Shown: positions 48,346 to 58,890 of the stretch, piece after piece | How positions within the stretch are numbered: position 1 is the stretch's first letter | Layout: each line of letters starts with the position of its first letter | Assembly (NCBI RefSeq): GCF_047675955.1 | Contig: NC_132925.1 | Location: 77,133,622 to 77,197,621 of the forward strand | Length of the DNA stretch: 64,000 bases | From: Chlorocebus sabaeus | Taxonomy: Eukaryota; Chordata; Mammalia; Primates; Cercopithecidae | Reading direction: 5' to 3' | Notes under the pieces: generated by a model | Database searches by the model: none | What the model was told of the DNA's origin: nothing | The model's input: only the letters and a program-made list of their open reading frames with translations | Program-made: the position numbers and the translations under genes

Positions 48346-49502
48346 TTCTATTACAAATATAGCCAGATCTCTCTGTGGCTAGAAAAGGACAAAGAATGAA
48401 TATTTTTCATGACATTTTTTTCTACAGGGGAAAGGAATATAAAGAAGGGTGCAAATATTTAAACCTTCTTGATTCTCCTAAGAGTAGGAAGCATTGACAA
48501 AAAGAGGCCAGAATTTTCACAGAATCCAGTGACTGTGGCTAAGACCAAAAGTTTCATGTCAACAGCCAGTGTTAGCCAACACCCACTCCTTAGTCCAGGC
48601 TAGCCAGACTGGGGTGGCATTGGATCACAGCCAGCTTGATGGGCATGTGACCTGTACAGCTGCACAGCTCCTACACTCAGAAGGGGCCCCCATTTGGTTT
48701 AATGCTGTTTTGTTGCCATGGAAATTCTTAATAATTTTATCTTTGAGCTTGTGTTTGTGACATCCCATGGAACAATGGGGTGTGGATTTGAGCAGAGGAA
48801 ATAATCAAGAAAATGAAAATGCTTTACATTTTAGTACCTTTAATGGCACTTTTTCTGTGTGTTTTGTTTTGGAGTTTTGGAGTTTGTTGTTTTTTTAACA
48901 AGGAGACCTGCATTTTTTATTTGCACTGGGCCCTGAAAATTACACAGCCAGTCCTGATTAGACGAGAGAACTTCTCTTTTGGCTTGCTTCTCTGGACCAG
49001 GTTACCATTTTGAAATCTGATAGTTAAATAGTTAAAGTGGGATTCATTAGTGACCTGACAGCTTGAGGTGAGCCAAGGATCATGGTGGGAAGCACAGCTG
49101 CAGGCCTGGTGGAAGGGAAAAGTAACTCAGTGTCCAATAGAATGGGGGTTGTCAGGGCAGCCTCCAGCGGCCTGAATTCTGTCCAGCTGATGGGTTCTCG
49201 GAAGCATTGACTGCCCCACAGTTGGACTCTTGTTACACGCCTTATGAGCTGCGCATCTTTTGGTAGCAGCAGGGGTTCAGGCATCTTGGATTGGTACCCA
49301 CTGAACATGCCAGGAAATACATCCACACTGAGGACAGTAGCATGGAAACACACAGTGGGGTATCACCAGGACACTGGGCTCAAGTTCTCTTTGTGGCTTA
49401 GTGTTAAAGCTTCTTATTTCAGAACTCTTTTGGTTTCCAGCAGAAACGTTTCTCATACCCATGACCAAGTATAATGAATGCCCAAAGAGGTGTCTTTTAT
49501 GT

Positions 49503-49800
49503 TATTTTTATTTATTTTCTTTTAGAGACAGGGTCTCGCTCTGTCACCCAAGCTGGAGTACAGTGGTGTGATCATAGCTCACTGTAACCTCAAAGTCCTG
49601 GGCTCAAAGTGATCTTTAGGCCTCAGCCTCCCAAGTAGCTAGGACTTCAGGCATACACCACCAGATGCAGCTAATTATTTTACTTTGTTTTTTGTAGAAA
49701 ATATAAAAAGCCTGTGTCTTTCTATGTTGCACAGGCTACTCTCAAATTCCTGGCCTCCAAAAGCACTAGGATTATAGGAGTAAGGCGCCACACCCAGCCA
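49503..49800 (-). mobile_element. Full-length old Alu (J-like), antisense
   Basis: ttttagagacagggtctcgc through gtaaggcgccacacccagcc, strongly diverged. Confidence 0.9.
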
Positions 49801-49919
49801 TGCAAAGAGATTAATAGTACAATTAATCGTAAGTAAATTCATGGTCACATTTTTTGCCAGTGTTGCTAATCACTAATAATGCTTATTACTGATCATTTTT
49901 ACAATAATAGCAGCAATAG

Positions 49920-50135
49920 CTTTAAAATGAGATTTGGGGTTCTGGCCCAACTTGGTCATAATTCCCTGGAATAAAATAGGCAAGATCTTTGAGTGTCTCC
50001 TCAGTTTTCTCATCTATGAAATGGCAATGATAATAGCTATTTTACCATTCATCTGTATAGTAGAAAGGGCAGTGTCAATCTTGCTTCCTTTACACAGGGT
50101 CAGTTACTTAGTAAGTGCTTGATAAACATGTGTTG
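49920..50135 (+). mobile_element. MIR SINE relic
   Basis: tctggcccaacttggtc, cagttttctcatctatgaaatg and cttagtaagtgcttgataaac. Confidence 0.75.
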
Positions 50136-50159
50136 GATAGAAGCCACAAAGGATACAAA

Positions 50160-50372
50160 AGTATAGCAAGATAAGGGGACTGATTTCTAGTGTTCTATAG
50201 TACTACAGGGTGATTATAGTTAACAATAATTTATAGCATACTTTCAAATAGCTAGAGAGGATTTTGAATGTTCCCAACACACACAAAAAATGATAAATAT
50301 TTGAGGTGATGGATATGCTGATTACTCTGACTTGATTATTATACACTGTATACATGTAGCAAAATAGCACTC
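50160..50372 (+). mobile_element. L1M 3' end, sense (first piece)
   Basis: acagggtgattatagttaac, gaggtgatggatatgctg and cactgtatacatgtagc are L1MA/L1MB 3' UTR landmarks. The same L1 continues at 50663-50681 and 51148-51215 after two later insertions. Confidence 0.8.
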
Positions 50373-50662
50373 TGGGCCAGGTGTGGTGGCTCATGCCTGT
50401 AATCCTAGCACTTTGGGAGGCCAAGGTGGGTGGATCACTTGAGGTCAGGAGTTCGCAACCAGCCTGGCTAACATGGTGAAACCCTGTCTCTACTAAAAAT
50501 ACAAAAAAATTAGCTGGGCATGGAGGCGGGTAATTTGAGCTACTTGGGAGGCTGAGACAGGAGAATCACTTGTACCCGGGAGGCAGAGGTTGCAGTGAGC
50601 CAAGATCATGCCACTGCACTACAGCCTGGGCAACAGAGCGAGACTCTGTCTAAAAAAAAAAA
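50373..50662 (+). mobile_element. Full-length Alu (S-like), sense, inside L1
   Basis: gggccaggtgtggtggctc to gcgagactctgtc plus A-tail. Flanked by the duplication tagcactctg on both sides. Confidence 0.93.
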
Positions 50663-50681
50663 TTAGCACTCTGTACCCCAT

Positions 50682-50717
50682 TGTATTAGGGTTCTTCAGA
50701 GGGACAAAACTAATAGG

Positions 50718-50758
<41 letters not shown>

Positions 50759-51147
50759 CATATATGTAAAAAGGGGAGTTTATTAAGTATTAACTTACAC
50801 AATCACAAGGTCCCACAATAGGCTGTCTGCAAGCTGAGGAGCAAGGAGAGCCAGTCTGAGTCCCAAAACTGAAGAACTTGGAGTATGTTTGAGGGCAGGA
50901 AGCATCCAGCATGGGAGAAAGATGTAGGCTGGGAGGCTAGGCCAGTGTCTCCTTTTCACATTTTTCTACATGCTTTATATTCTCTGGAAGGTGGTTAGAT
51001 TGTGCCCACCAGATTAGGGTGGATCTACCTTCCCCAGCCCACTGACTCAAATGTTAATCTCTTTTGGCAACACCCACACAGACACACCTAGGATTTATAC
51101 TTTGTATCCTTCAATCCAATCAAGTTGACACTCAGTATTAACCATCA
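50682..51147 (-). mobile_element. LTR-like repeat, antisense, inside L1
   Basis: Begins TG (tgtattagggttcttcag) and ends CA (attaaccatca). It contains a (TG)n run, gtttattaagtattaac (an antisense polyadenylation-type signal) and cacccacacagacacacc. It interrupts the same L1 that resumes at 51148. The TG...CA ends suggest an LTR, probably of ERVL/MaLR age, but the exact family is not certain. No internal viral genes. Confidence 0.65.
50721..50756. repeat. (TG)n microsatellite
   Basis: About 17 uninterrupted TG units within the LTR-like repeat. Confidence 0.95.
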
Positions 51148-51215
51148 TACCTATAAATATGTACAGTTGTTACATGTCACCTAATCATTAAATAAACAAA
51201 TATAGAGTGATGAGC
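51148..51215 (+). mobile_element. L1M 3' end, sense (last piece)
   Basis: cctataaatatgtacagttg continues the L1 3' UTR cut at 50681. Confidence 0.7.
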
Positions 51216-51289
51216 AATAATCACTATTACTAGAATACATCTCCTTACCTTGGGAAGGGAAAGTAGCCAAAATTTGTTGGGTTCCCAAC

Positions 51290-51475
51290 CTGTTCCAAAC
51301 TTGCAGCTGTTTCTTCTTTACAACTAGTCTGTGAAATTAGCTTATTTTATAGCTGAGGAAACTGACAAGGACGTTAATTCCTCACCCCAAATTTCGTAGT
51401 TTGCAAGTGACTAAGCCAGGATTTGAACTAAAGGTATCTGGTTCAAAACCCTTGCTGTTGCTAAGACAAAGATTT
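51290..51475 (-). mobile_element. MIR SINE relic
   Basis: tatagctgaggaaactgac, gcaagtgactaagccagg and atttgaactaaaggtatctgg: antisense MIR. Confidence 0.78.
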
Positions 51476-51759
51476 CCCTGTCTTGGGGTCTTGCTGCAGT
51501 TGCTGACAACCACTTAGGAGTTTCTATCTGTACCTCAAACATTTTGCTGATGTGTTTGAAACCTGTCACTTTTTGTCATATCTCATGGCCTCCTCCATGT
51601 CCTCTCTTTCTCTACTATGACTGTTGTGCTTTCTCAGTGGTTTCATGCACTGAGATCCCCATGGATCTGGTTTCCCCTCATCTCAATTTTTCTGGTCTTC
51701 TTTTGTCAACTCTCACTAGATTCCCTGTGTCTTTGAGTTAATAGCATTTATTTGATTGA

Positions 51760-52460
51760 AGACAACACTGAGACTAGGATGCAGATTTCCATAATTTACA
51801 AAACAAGAATACAAACAGGGTAAAATGTTCAAGCCCGCTAGTAGTCAACAAAATATCCATGAAAACAACAATGATAAAATAGGCCGGAAGAAAAAGTGAG
51901 TAATGACACTCAGAACAGGCAAGAAGGAAGCCCTGTGATTTGCACTTTCATTCCCAAATGGTGGCAGGATAGTCACTGCCTTTGTGGAAAGCATTTTGGG
52001 AATAGGCATCTCAAGCCTTGAAAGTGTGCATTGATGAGCACAGCTCCTGCAACAGTGTAAGATCTCTAAATTTTTGTTGATGAAAGAAGAAATGATCTCC
52101 CAGCTAGGTCTCTATCCTGAGGAAACAGTCAGAGATGAAATCAAAAATTAATATCTAACTCCTAGCTACTCAGGAAACTGAAGTAGAAGGCTCGCTTGAG
52201 CCCAGGAGTTCAAGACAAGCTTGGACAACAGAGCCAGACCCCCATCTCAAAAAACAAAACAAAACAAAATTAATGTTCAATTCTATTTCAATAATAGAAG
52301 AATGGCTAAATAAATTATGGTACATAGAGAAAATATAATATAGAATCATTAAAAATTATAATGAACATTTTAAAGTATAGAAGTTAGTCATTGTATAAAG
52401 TAAAATGAAAAACTTCTGTAAATGATGAGTATCTATGCTGTTTTCTAGTTCTGTAAAAGA
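51760..52460 (+). mobile_element. Old L1M, late ORF2 region, sense, split by an Alu monomer
   Basis: gcactttcattcccaaatgg, ttgtggaaagcattttggg, ggtctctatcctgaggaaac and aatggctaaataaattatgg follow the L1 ORF2 carboxyl region. Decayed; interrupted at about 52158-52270. Confidence 0.75.
52158..52270 (+). mobile_element. Alu right-monomer element (FRAM-like)
   Basis: tagctactcaggaaactgaag, cccaggagttcaagacaag and an AACAAAAC-type tail. Only one monomer, with no Alu left arm. Confidence 0.75.
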
Positions 52461-52479
52461 CATTATATTTGGCATCATT

Positions 52480-52925
52480 CATTTATTCAGCAAATATTTG
52501 TTAAGTTCCTTCTATATGTCCAGCACTGTGCTAAGTTCTGGGTATGCAACATAAAAACACAGTCGCTATGCTCATGGAGTTTACAGAATATTAGGGGATT
52601 CTGCTCTAAAATAATGACACAAATCAATAATTATAAATCCAATGATTGCTAGAATGCAAAATTAAGTAGTATGCTAAAGAGAGGTTAATACCAGAACCCA
52701 GTGTAGATTGGGAGATCAAGGGACAGTGGTTTTAAGCTGAGCCCCAAAGAGGTAGCCCAGTGAATGGGTGGGGTGGGGAGAAACATTGCCAACAGAGGAA
52801 CCATACATGTAACAGGCCTGAGATGGCAGAGTCAGGAGGCTTGTGAAATTGGAGCAGATGAGTGACAGTCCATAGGTAGCAACAGGAATGGAACAGGTGC
52901 CATGGACCTGGGGCTCAATGCAATC
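52480..52925 (-). mobile_element. L2 LINE relic, antisense
   Basis: tcatttattcagcaaatatttg, gcactgtgctaagttctggg, gctcatggagtttacag, agctgagccccaaagagg and gtaacaggcctgagatgg, in the expected antisense order. Confidence 0.8.
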
Positions 52926-53700
52926 CAGTTAACACTTCTGGAAGATCACACTGCTTGCAGGCACAGAATGGAGAGAGATTAATTCTCTGTAAAAATAATA
53001 ATGAGTGAATGAAGAGGCTGCATTTGTGGCTCATGTGAGCCACACCTGGTGCTCTACCCAGATTCTGGGTAAGCCAGGCTCCCATCTGGGGAAAACTGAG
53101 ACTCAGATATCCACAAACTATGAGCAGGGAATGGCATTCCCACATCCTCATCCTTCTCCCTTCAATCTCTCTTTGACCTTAACAGGGTGGAGCTCCATAA
53201 TCTCCTTATTCAATTCATCTTTGAATGCCAGTGAAAATGGGGCTCCCCACCTCCCCACCACTACTGCTGAAGTCTCATTTGAAAGTCAGGTGTTGGCTTG
53301 AACCAACTGAAGCCCCATCCCAAAATCTACAACTGCAGTTTTCACGAATGAGGAAGTCAAAGGATGCAATGAAATATTAGTGATTTCCCTGGAATAGTTT
53401 GTAGATACAGCAAATGCATGGGAACAAGTTCTCACCAACTTGAGTTTATGCTAATTTCAAGTCATTCCTTATAGTGCTCTGTGAAGACCATGGCAACTTT
53501 CTGAGCATCTGTCTTGCATTTGCCTAACAAGTTAATTAACACTTTTGTTACTCTGGCAGCTTTGAAGGGGAGGAGAGAAAGATGTGACAGCTAATGCTGC
53601 CTTGGGTTAACCCTGCATTCACCTGACCTGGAAACAGTGGAATAGTTTAGACTCATCAAGGCAGATATGTCTACAATGACCGCTTTGATTCTGTCTGCAG

Positions 53701-53812
53701 CTGGGGCACCCAGGGTGACTTCTCCACAACCCATGCACTGCCAGCTGTGAAGGTGAAGCTGTTCACAGAGAGCACAGGCGTCCTGGCCTTGGAGGATAAG
53801 GAGCTCGGGCGG
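53701..53812 (+). CDS. CADPS: CADPS internal exon B (C2-like region)
   Basis: A 112-bp internal coding exon between acceptor gattctgtctgcag (ending 53700) and donor GTAAGT at 53813. Its first base C completes the Thr codon begun in exon A. The other 111 bp encode 37 residues beginning WGTQGDFSTTHALPAVKVKL and ending ALEDKELGR, on a codon boundary. The sequence is typical of the middle and end of the CAPS1 C2-like domain: an aromatic turn, then an alternating hydrophobic strand (VKVKLF) and an acidic loop (LEDKELG). The perfect phase match to exon A across a 52-kb intron is strong evidence that both belong to one transcript. Because exon A starts and exon B ends on codon boundaries, the pair is a frame-neutral 78-codon unit; exon B skipped alone would shift the frame. 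No disabling change is seen. Confidence 0.95.
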
Positions 53813-53904
53813 GTAAGTGCTTCCCATCACAAGGGGGACTCCAGAGAGAGGATTTCCCCAGCTAGGTCTCCAGTGCACAGGTCACCAAAAGGCAGCATTG
53901 CCAA

Positions 53905-54045
53905 GTGCTGAGAGGCTCAGTTTTGAACTTTAAATCCTGGACTCCACTCTACATTAGCTGGGTGACCTTGAACAAGTTCCTCAACCACTCTGAGCCTCAG
54001 GTTCTCTTCTACAAAGCTGGGATAACAAGAGTGTGCCCTACAGGA
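53905..54045 (+). mobile_element. MIR SINE relic
   Basis: tcctggactccactctacatt, gtgaccttgaacaagttcc and gagcctcaggttctcttc, about 100 bp past exon B. Confidence 0.82.
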
Positions 54046-54579
54046 GATAGAGCAGGAGTTCTCAATACTATCAGACCCAAACATCCTTTAGAGTTAAGAT
54101 TTGTAATGTCTTTTACTGTCTTAAAGTGGAATTCTTAGACGATGTAACTGCCTACCCACCTGACAATGTTAAAGTCAACACAATGACATAAGAGAGAAGC
54201 AAAAGGAAGTAAATTAATAGTAAAAAACTTCAAAATGTAAATACTCAAAGATCTAATAGAGGAGTGCTCTGCTTGTTCCCATGTGAAGAGTCACTGTGAG
54301 GGTGACAGCTACAAAACCCACTGTGAGGTGTGGAGATGTGCTGTACTGGTGACTCCTAAGCCTGAGCATCAGTAAACTGATTTACTGAAATGTTAAACAA
54401 TACTTAGTAAAGTGTCCTTAATTTCCTTAGAAGTGTGCCAAAAAGACTTTGATCTGAAATGTAAGACAAGAGTTAGGATCTCCATGTAGTTCATTATAAA
54501 CAGATTTTTTCACCTCCACTAATATCCCATGGGAATATTCAAAAGTCAGAAGGGATGCAGGAAGTTGCCTCACTAGGGA

Positions 54580-54745
54580 GCGTCATCTCATTCCTTGCAG
54601 GATGTTTAGCATCCCTGGACCCACCCACTCACTGCCAACAGGGACTGGCACCCATTGTTTTGTCAATCAAAACGTCATTAAAATTTCTGAGACACCCCCG
54701 AGAGGTGGTACCAACCCCCTTGAAAACCACTGAGATAATAGTGAA
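54580..54745 (+). mobile_element. hAT-Charlie-type relic (MER20-like), diverged
   Basis: ttgcaggatgtttagcatcc, agacacccccgagaggtgg and cttgaaaaccactgag parallel the copies at 22985 and 36335. Confidence 0.6.
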
Positions 54746-54799
54746 ATTTCTGTTTGCATCTGAACCATTGACTCTGCCCCAAGAAGCCAGTAATATTTT

Positions 54800-55301
54800 C
54801 ACAAGTTGATTTTGCCAATAACCTGCCCCACCTGCTTATGGCAAAATCCGAACTCGTTTAATTTGGCTTCTGCTCACCTCTTCACCCCCATCTGCTGCCA
54901 CATTCCTCCCCGCCTACTATACCCCAGCATCATTGGCCAAATTTCAATCCCTCATATAAACCAAATTCTCTCCCTCCTCGGGGAACTTTCTCTCTATCTC
55001 TTGTCATCTCCCCATCTCCCAACCTTCAAAAAGCATAAATGCCTTCTTTGCATAAACGCCACCTCCTTGGAGAGTCCTTTCCTGACAGCTCAGTCCCCTT
55101 CATTTGCTATCTCAGCTCCTTGTTCACATGCACTACTGAAGTGACCACCAATGAGAGAAAGGAACAGAACTGACAGAAATTCAGGCTTCTGTCTGCCCCA
55201 CTGGACTGTAAAACCTCCATGGAGATAGAAACCTAAACTATTTTGTTCACTACCTTATACCCAGAGCCCAGCACATAGGCTTTCAATAAATTTTATTTCA
55301 G
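54800..55301 (+). mobile_element. L2 LINE 3' region, sense
   Basis: cacctgcttatggcaaaatcc, ctgctcacctcttcacccc, ggagagtcctttcctgac, actggactgtaaaacctcc, cacataggctttcaataaa. Its 3' end is directly followed by an Alu. Confidence 0.78.
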
Positions 55302-55586
55302 CCGGGCACGGTGGCTCACACCTGTAATCCCAGCATTTTGGGAGGCCGAGGTGGGCGGATCACCTGAGGTCAGGAGTTCGAGACCAGCCTGGCCAACATG
55401 GCGAAACCCCATCTCTACTAAAAATACAAAAAAAATTAGCCAGGCATAGTGGCAGGTACCTGTAATCCTAGCTACTCAGGAGGCTGAGGCAGGAGAATCA
55501 CTTGAACCCGGGAGGCGGAGGTTGCAGTGAGCCGAGATCACACCATTGCACTCCAGCCTGGGCAACAGGAGTGAAACTCCATCTCA
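55302..55586 (+). mobile_element. Full-length Alu (S-like), sense
   Basis: gccgggcacggtggctcac to gtgaaactccatctc, with an AAT/AAAT-rich tail to 55626. Flanked by the 11-bp duplication attttatttca on both sides. Confidence 0.95.
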
Positions 55587-55626
55587 AAAAATAATAATAA
55601 TAATAAAATAAATAAATAAATAAATA
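55587..55626 (+). repeat. (AAT)n/(AAAT)n microsatellite in Alu tail
   Basis: ataataataataataaaataaataaataaataaat-type run in the tail of the preceding Alu. Confidence 0.9.
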
Positions 55627-56255
55627 TTTTATTTCATTCTGGTTTAATGCATAATCACTCCTGAAAGCTAAGTGATCTCAGCCCAGACAATCTCTCTGAG
55701 CCTCTGATATAACATCTAGAGCATAATGAGAGACCACCCCTAACAAGCACACAGGCACACACGCCTAACAATGCCAGCAATAATTCATTTCCTGTGCTTC
55801 CTTTTTTTCTTCCTTTCTTTCACCCATTTTTCCAATCTGGCTTTCATCTATAGAATCAACCTGGAGTCGTATTACTACAGCATAGACTGCAAATAGAGGT
55901 AAAATGAAAAGTAAATAAAGCTAACAGCAAAAGCAAAAAACAGTGTCCCTACCCAGAAAAGTGGGAGGAGGAGATGATGAAAGAAAAGGTTTAGTTGTTT
56001 TCTTTGAGAAATGATAGATACTCATTTCTGTCCGTAGGGAAAGACAGACACACATAGAGTGGAGGAATTATCCTGCCTTTCATTTTTCTTCAAATTTCTC
56101 CTTTTCCAAGAAGGCAGATGTTAAGAATCATGAGTCTCAAAGACCCTGAATATTAGTGTTAGAAGGAACAAGTGTAACTGACCAGCCCAGGATGCTCAAC
56201 CTGGGTCCACAATGAGCCTCCGAAGACCCAGGATCCAGAATGCCCTGGATGTTTT

Positions 56256-56608
56256 GGGGTTTTTTTTTGTTTGTTTTTTTGTTTGTTTGTTTTCTGTTTT
56301 TTTGTTTTTATTTTTGTTTTTGTTTTTGCTGGAGTCTCTCTCTGTTGTCCAAGCTGGAGTACAGTGGCATGATCTTGGCTCGCTGCAACCTCTACCTCCC
56401 AGGTTCAAGTGATTCTTATGCCTCAGCCTCCCAAGTAACTGGGATTACAGGCGCGTACCACCACACCTGGCTAATTTTTGAATTTTTAGTAGAGATAGGG
56501 TTTCATCATGTTGGCCAGGCTGGTCTAGAACTGCTGACCTCAAGTGATCCGCCCACCTCGGCCTCCCGAAATGCTAGGATTACAGGCATGAGCTACCGCA
56601 CCCAGCCT
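56256..56608 (-). mobile_element. Full-length Alu, antisense
   Basis: A T/TTTG-rich tail (56256-56328), then ggagtctctctctgttgtcc through ggcatgagctaccgcaccc. Together with the sense Alu at 55302 it forms a pair in opposite orientation about 630 bp apart. An open frame of 158 codons here is Alu-derived. Confidence 0.92.
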
Positions 56609-56739
56609 GGAAATAGTTTACAAATATGTTTGTGCCTGGGCCTATATGCATTTTTCTGGACTGGCTACCAAAGCATTCACCGACTTCTCAAAGCCATTTC
56701 TACTCAGAAAAGTTAAGGCCACTGGCATATTGAAATCCT

Positions 56740-56985
56740 TTGTTTTATAGATGAGAAAACTTGCTTCCATGGAAGGCAGGAGACTTCTCCAGAGCCATCC
56801 AGCCAGTCAGGGGCCCATGCATGGGCCAGGCCACTATCCCAAAGACTTTGTGCACAGCCCCTCAGTGCTCTCTCAAGACAACCCTGCTGAGGCAGCCACA
56901 GTCATCACTTCTTTTGTACAGAAGAGCATGCTGAGGCCCAGAGGGTCCAGTTCCTTCAGAAATGTTGCCTCACCTCCAGGGCTAT
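56740..56985 (-). mobile_element. MIR SINE relic
   Basis: gttttatagatgagaaaactt, ctccagagccatccagcc and gaagagcatgctgaggccc resemble antisense MIR (possibly two). Confidence 0.6.
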
Positions 56986-57399
56986 TTGCACTACACTATG
57001 TTGTCCCTACACAAAAAGAAAACCCTGGGATCTGCTGTGGTGAAGGTCATGGGCTTGCCACAGCCACACACACACACTAATTTCATAATGATTCGTTCTC
57101 TTCTTCAGGCCCCTCATACATTCCCCCAGATGCTAGTTTACCCCTCCTTTGTGCCAAAGAAACTTTCTGCCAGTTGCAGTGGAGCTGGCCTGCCTGGCCC
57201 TTGTGCTGGCTGGACACCCTCTGCTGGCAGCATCTTCATGGGCAGCAGCTGGGTGACCCAGGAGTGCAGTGAAGCCACACTTGGACCTCACGAGAGAGTG
57301 TTTCTATGCTCTAATTCTTCCCACACTTAGCAGACCCATGTTTAGAATCCTGGTGTTACATGTATTCATTCAACCACTTTTGGGTTTGTTTCTTTAGTG

Positions 57400-58020
57400 T
57401 TGTGTTTTGTTTTTAATAACCTTTTTAATTAAAAAAAAAATTCAGGTACATTGTGAAAACAAGTTAAAATTGATATATAGTGAAAAGTGATTATCTCTTC
57501 TATCTCACCCTAGTATCCCTTCCCAGAAAAAAAAAAATTCTTTTCAACTTTTGGTTATCCTTCCCCAAATAGTCTCTGCATGTACAAACATATCATATGT
57601 AAGCATATATTCCCCCTCTTTTTAAAAAAGCACAATTGGAAGTTTCTATATCCACGCTTCTCTACATGGTCCCTGAAATCATTGTATTTAGTGAGTAGTT
57701 TTCATATGACCCTAGACTTACCTATCTCCTTTTTACATAACTGCATTATATTCCACTATGTAGATCCATTTTATTTAACAAATCCTCTGTTGATGATTTT
57801 TTAGATTATTTCATCTTTGGCTATATAAACAATGCTTCAGTGACTAGCCTTGAATTTATTTCTTTGTATATGTGTGGATATCTATAGAATAAGTTTTCAA
57901 AATATATTTTGCTGACTGAAATTTGCTGCCAAATTGTCCCCTAAAGTGCATGCACCAATTGATCCTTCCACAAAAGGCGGAAGAGAGTGCCTGTTTTCTT
58001 GCATCCTTCCCAACCCTGCA
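57400..58020 (-). mobile_element. Old L1/HAL1-like relic, antisense
   Basis: aaaaaaaattcaggtacattg, ctgcattatattccactatg, aacaatgcttcagtgactag, ccaaattgtcccctaaagtg and cttgcatccttcccaaccc follow the reverse complement of an old L1 or HAL1 3' region. Confidence 0.7.
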
Positions 58021-58029
58021 ATATTATAG

Positions 58030-58185
58030 GACTGTAGGCCTGCTGTGTCCAATCATTTGTGCTATGCACAAAGCAAATAGGAATGATGACAGGTAAAAAC
58101 CCTTAACCTCAAGAAGCTTAAGGGACACAGACATAAAACTAGAAATTATAGTGCAACATGGGAAGTGTTCTGTTAGGCCAAAAAG
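58030..58185 (-). mobile_element. L2 relic, antisense
   Basis: tcatttgtgctatgcacaaag, cttaacctcaagaagcttaag and cacagacataaaactag. Confidence 0.55.
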
Positions 58186-58186
58186 A

Positions 58187-58203
58187 AAAAAAAAAAAAAA
58201 AAC
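58187..58203 (+). repeat. Poly-A tract
   Basis: About 17 A residues after ccaaaaagaa, with no SINE body in front. Confidence 0.8.
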
Positions 58204-58374
58204 ACCTGGAAATGAAGCACTTAGCAAGAAGGCAGAATCCAGTCATCCAGACTGAGGGGCAGGGATTCCTTCCTGGGGTATGCAAGAGGTACCGAGAGAG
58301 ATATAAGCTAAGTCGAGAAGGGCATCCATCAGGTAAAGGCTGAAGGTAAAGCAGTCCCCCAGCAGGCCCTGCCT

Positions 58375-58890
58375 TGTGTGCCCAGGCAACTAGGAGAAGC
58401 CACGGCTGGCTGGAGTGCAGCTACTGCAGGGGGTGGGTCGTGGCGGCCACATCAGCATCCCCACATCAAAGCACAGCACACATGGTCTGCGGCTGAACTG
58501 ACAAAGTACTTGATTAGCAGCCTGGAATGTCCAGATGAGGTGTCTGGTCTGCTTGGGACTCATGTGCACCCAGAAGGACCCTCATAATTCAGCATCACTG
58601 ACACATACAAATGAGTCATCAGCCTGTCAGGGGTATCCAGGGTGCGGGCAAAGACAGAAGAGAGCTGTGGTCACTTCATCTCTCCATCCACCCTGGAAAG
58701 GAGGTCTCCCCAGCAAGCAATTGCACACGGAAAGAAGTCTTTGTGGCACAGCCGGTAATGAGCTGCGGCCATTGCATCACGAATGGACACCATATTGCCA
58801 GTGGGAAGCACGCCCAGAATCCATATGGCGAAAGGCCTGTTAATGAGCTCCGGGTGCCCAGAGCACTGCTCCCTCTGTGATTTTGCCAAA
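58375..58890. promoter_or_regulatory. CpG-retaining unique block, candidate enhancer
   Basis: No repeat family is recognised here and I count about a dozen CpGs in roughly 515 bp, clearly more than in flanking unique intron. It holds a TGAGTCAT AP-1-type site (58613-58620) and two near-identical 13-mers, taatgagctgcgg (58756-58768) and taatgagctccgg (58841-58853), which contain TAAT homeodomain cores. The regulatory role is inference; it lies about 2.3 kb before exon C. Confidence 0.4.

Larger units (their letters stand above)
1452..53700 (+). other. CADPS: CADPS intron between exons A and B (52,249 bp)
   Basis: A GT-AG intron beginning GTAAGT and ending CTGCAG. It splits a Thr codon between bases two and three. 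It contains almost all of the interspersed repeats listed here. I found no second gene with convincing splice-site and coding structure inside it on either strand. Stretches with no listed repeat (for example 2735-4210, 4540-7080, 12360-13390, 18625-19965, 29970-32420, 38000-38790, 39100-40320 and 44380-45670) look like unique intronic DNA in which I recognise nothing specific beyond items noted separately. Confidence 0.93.

Noticed and set aside
56240..56716. 158-codon frame with a hydrophobic amino end resembling a signal or membrane segment
   Set aside because: The hydrophobic Phe/Leu run is the translated T-rich Alu tail and the rest is translated Alu.
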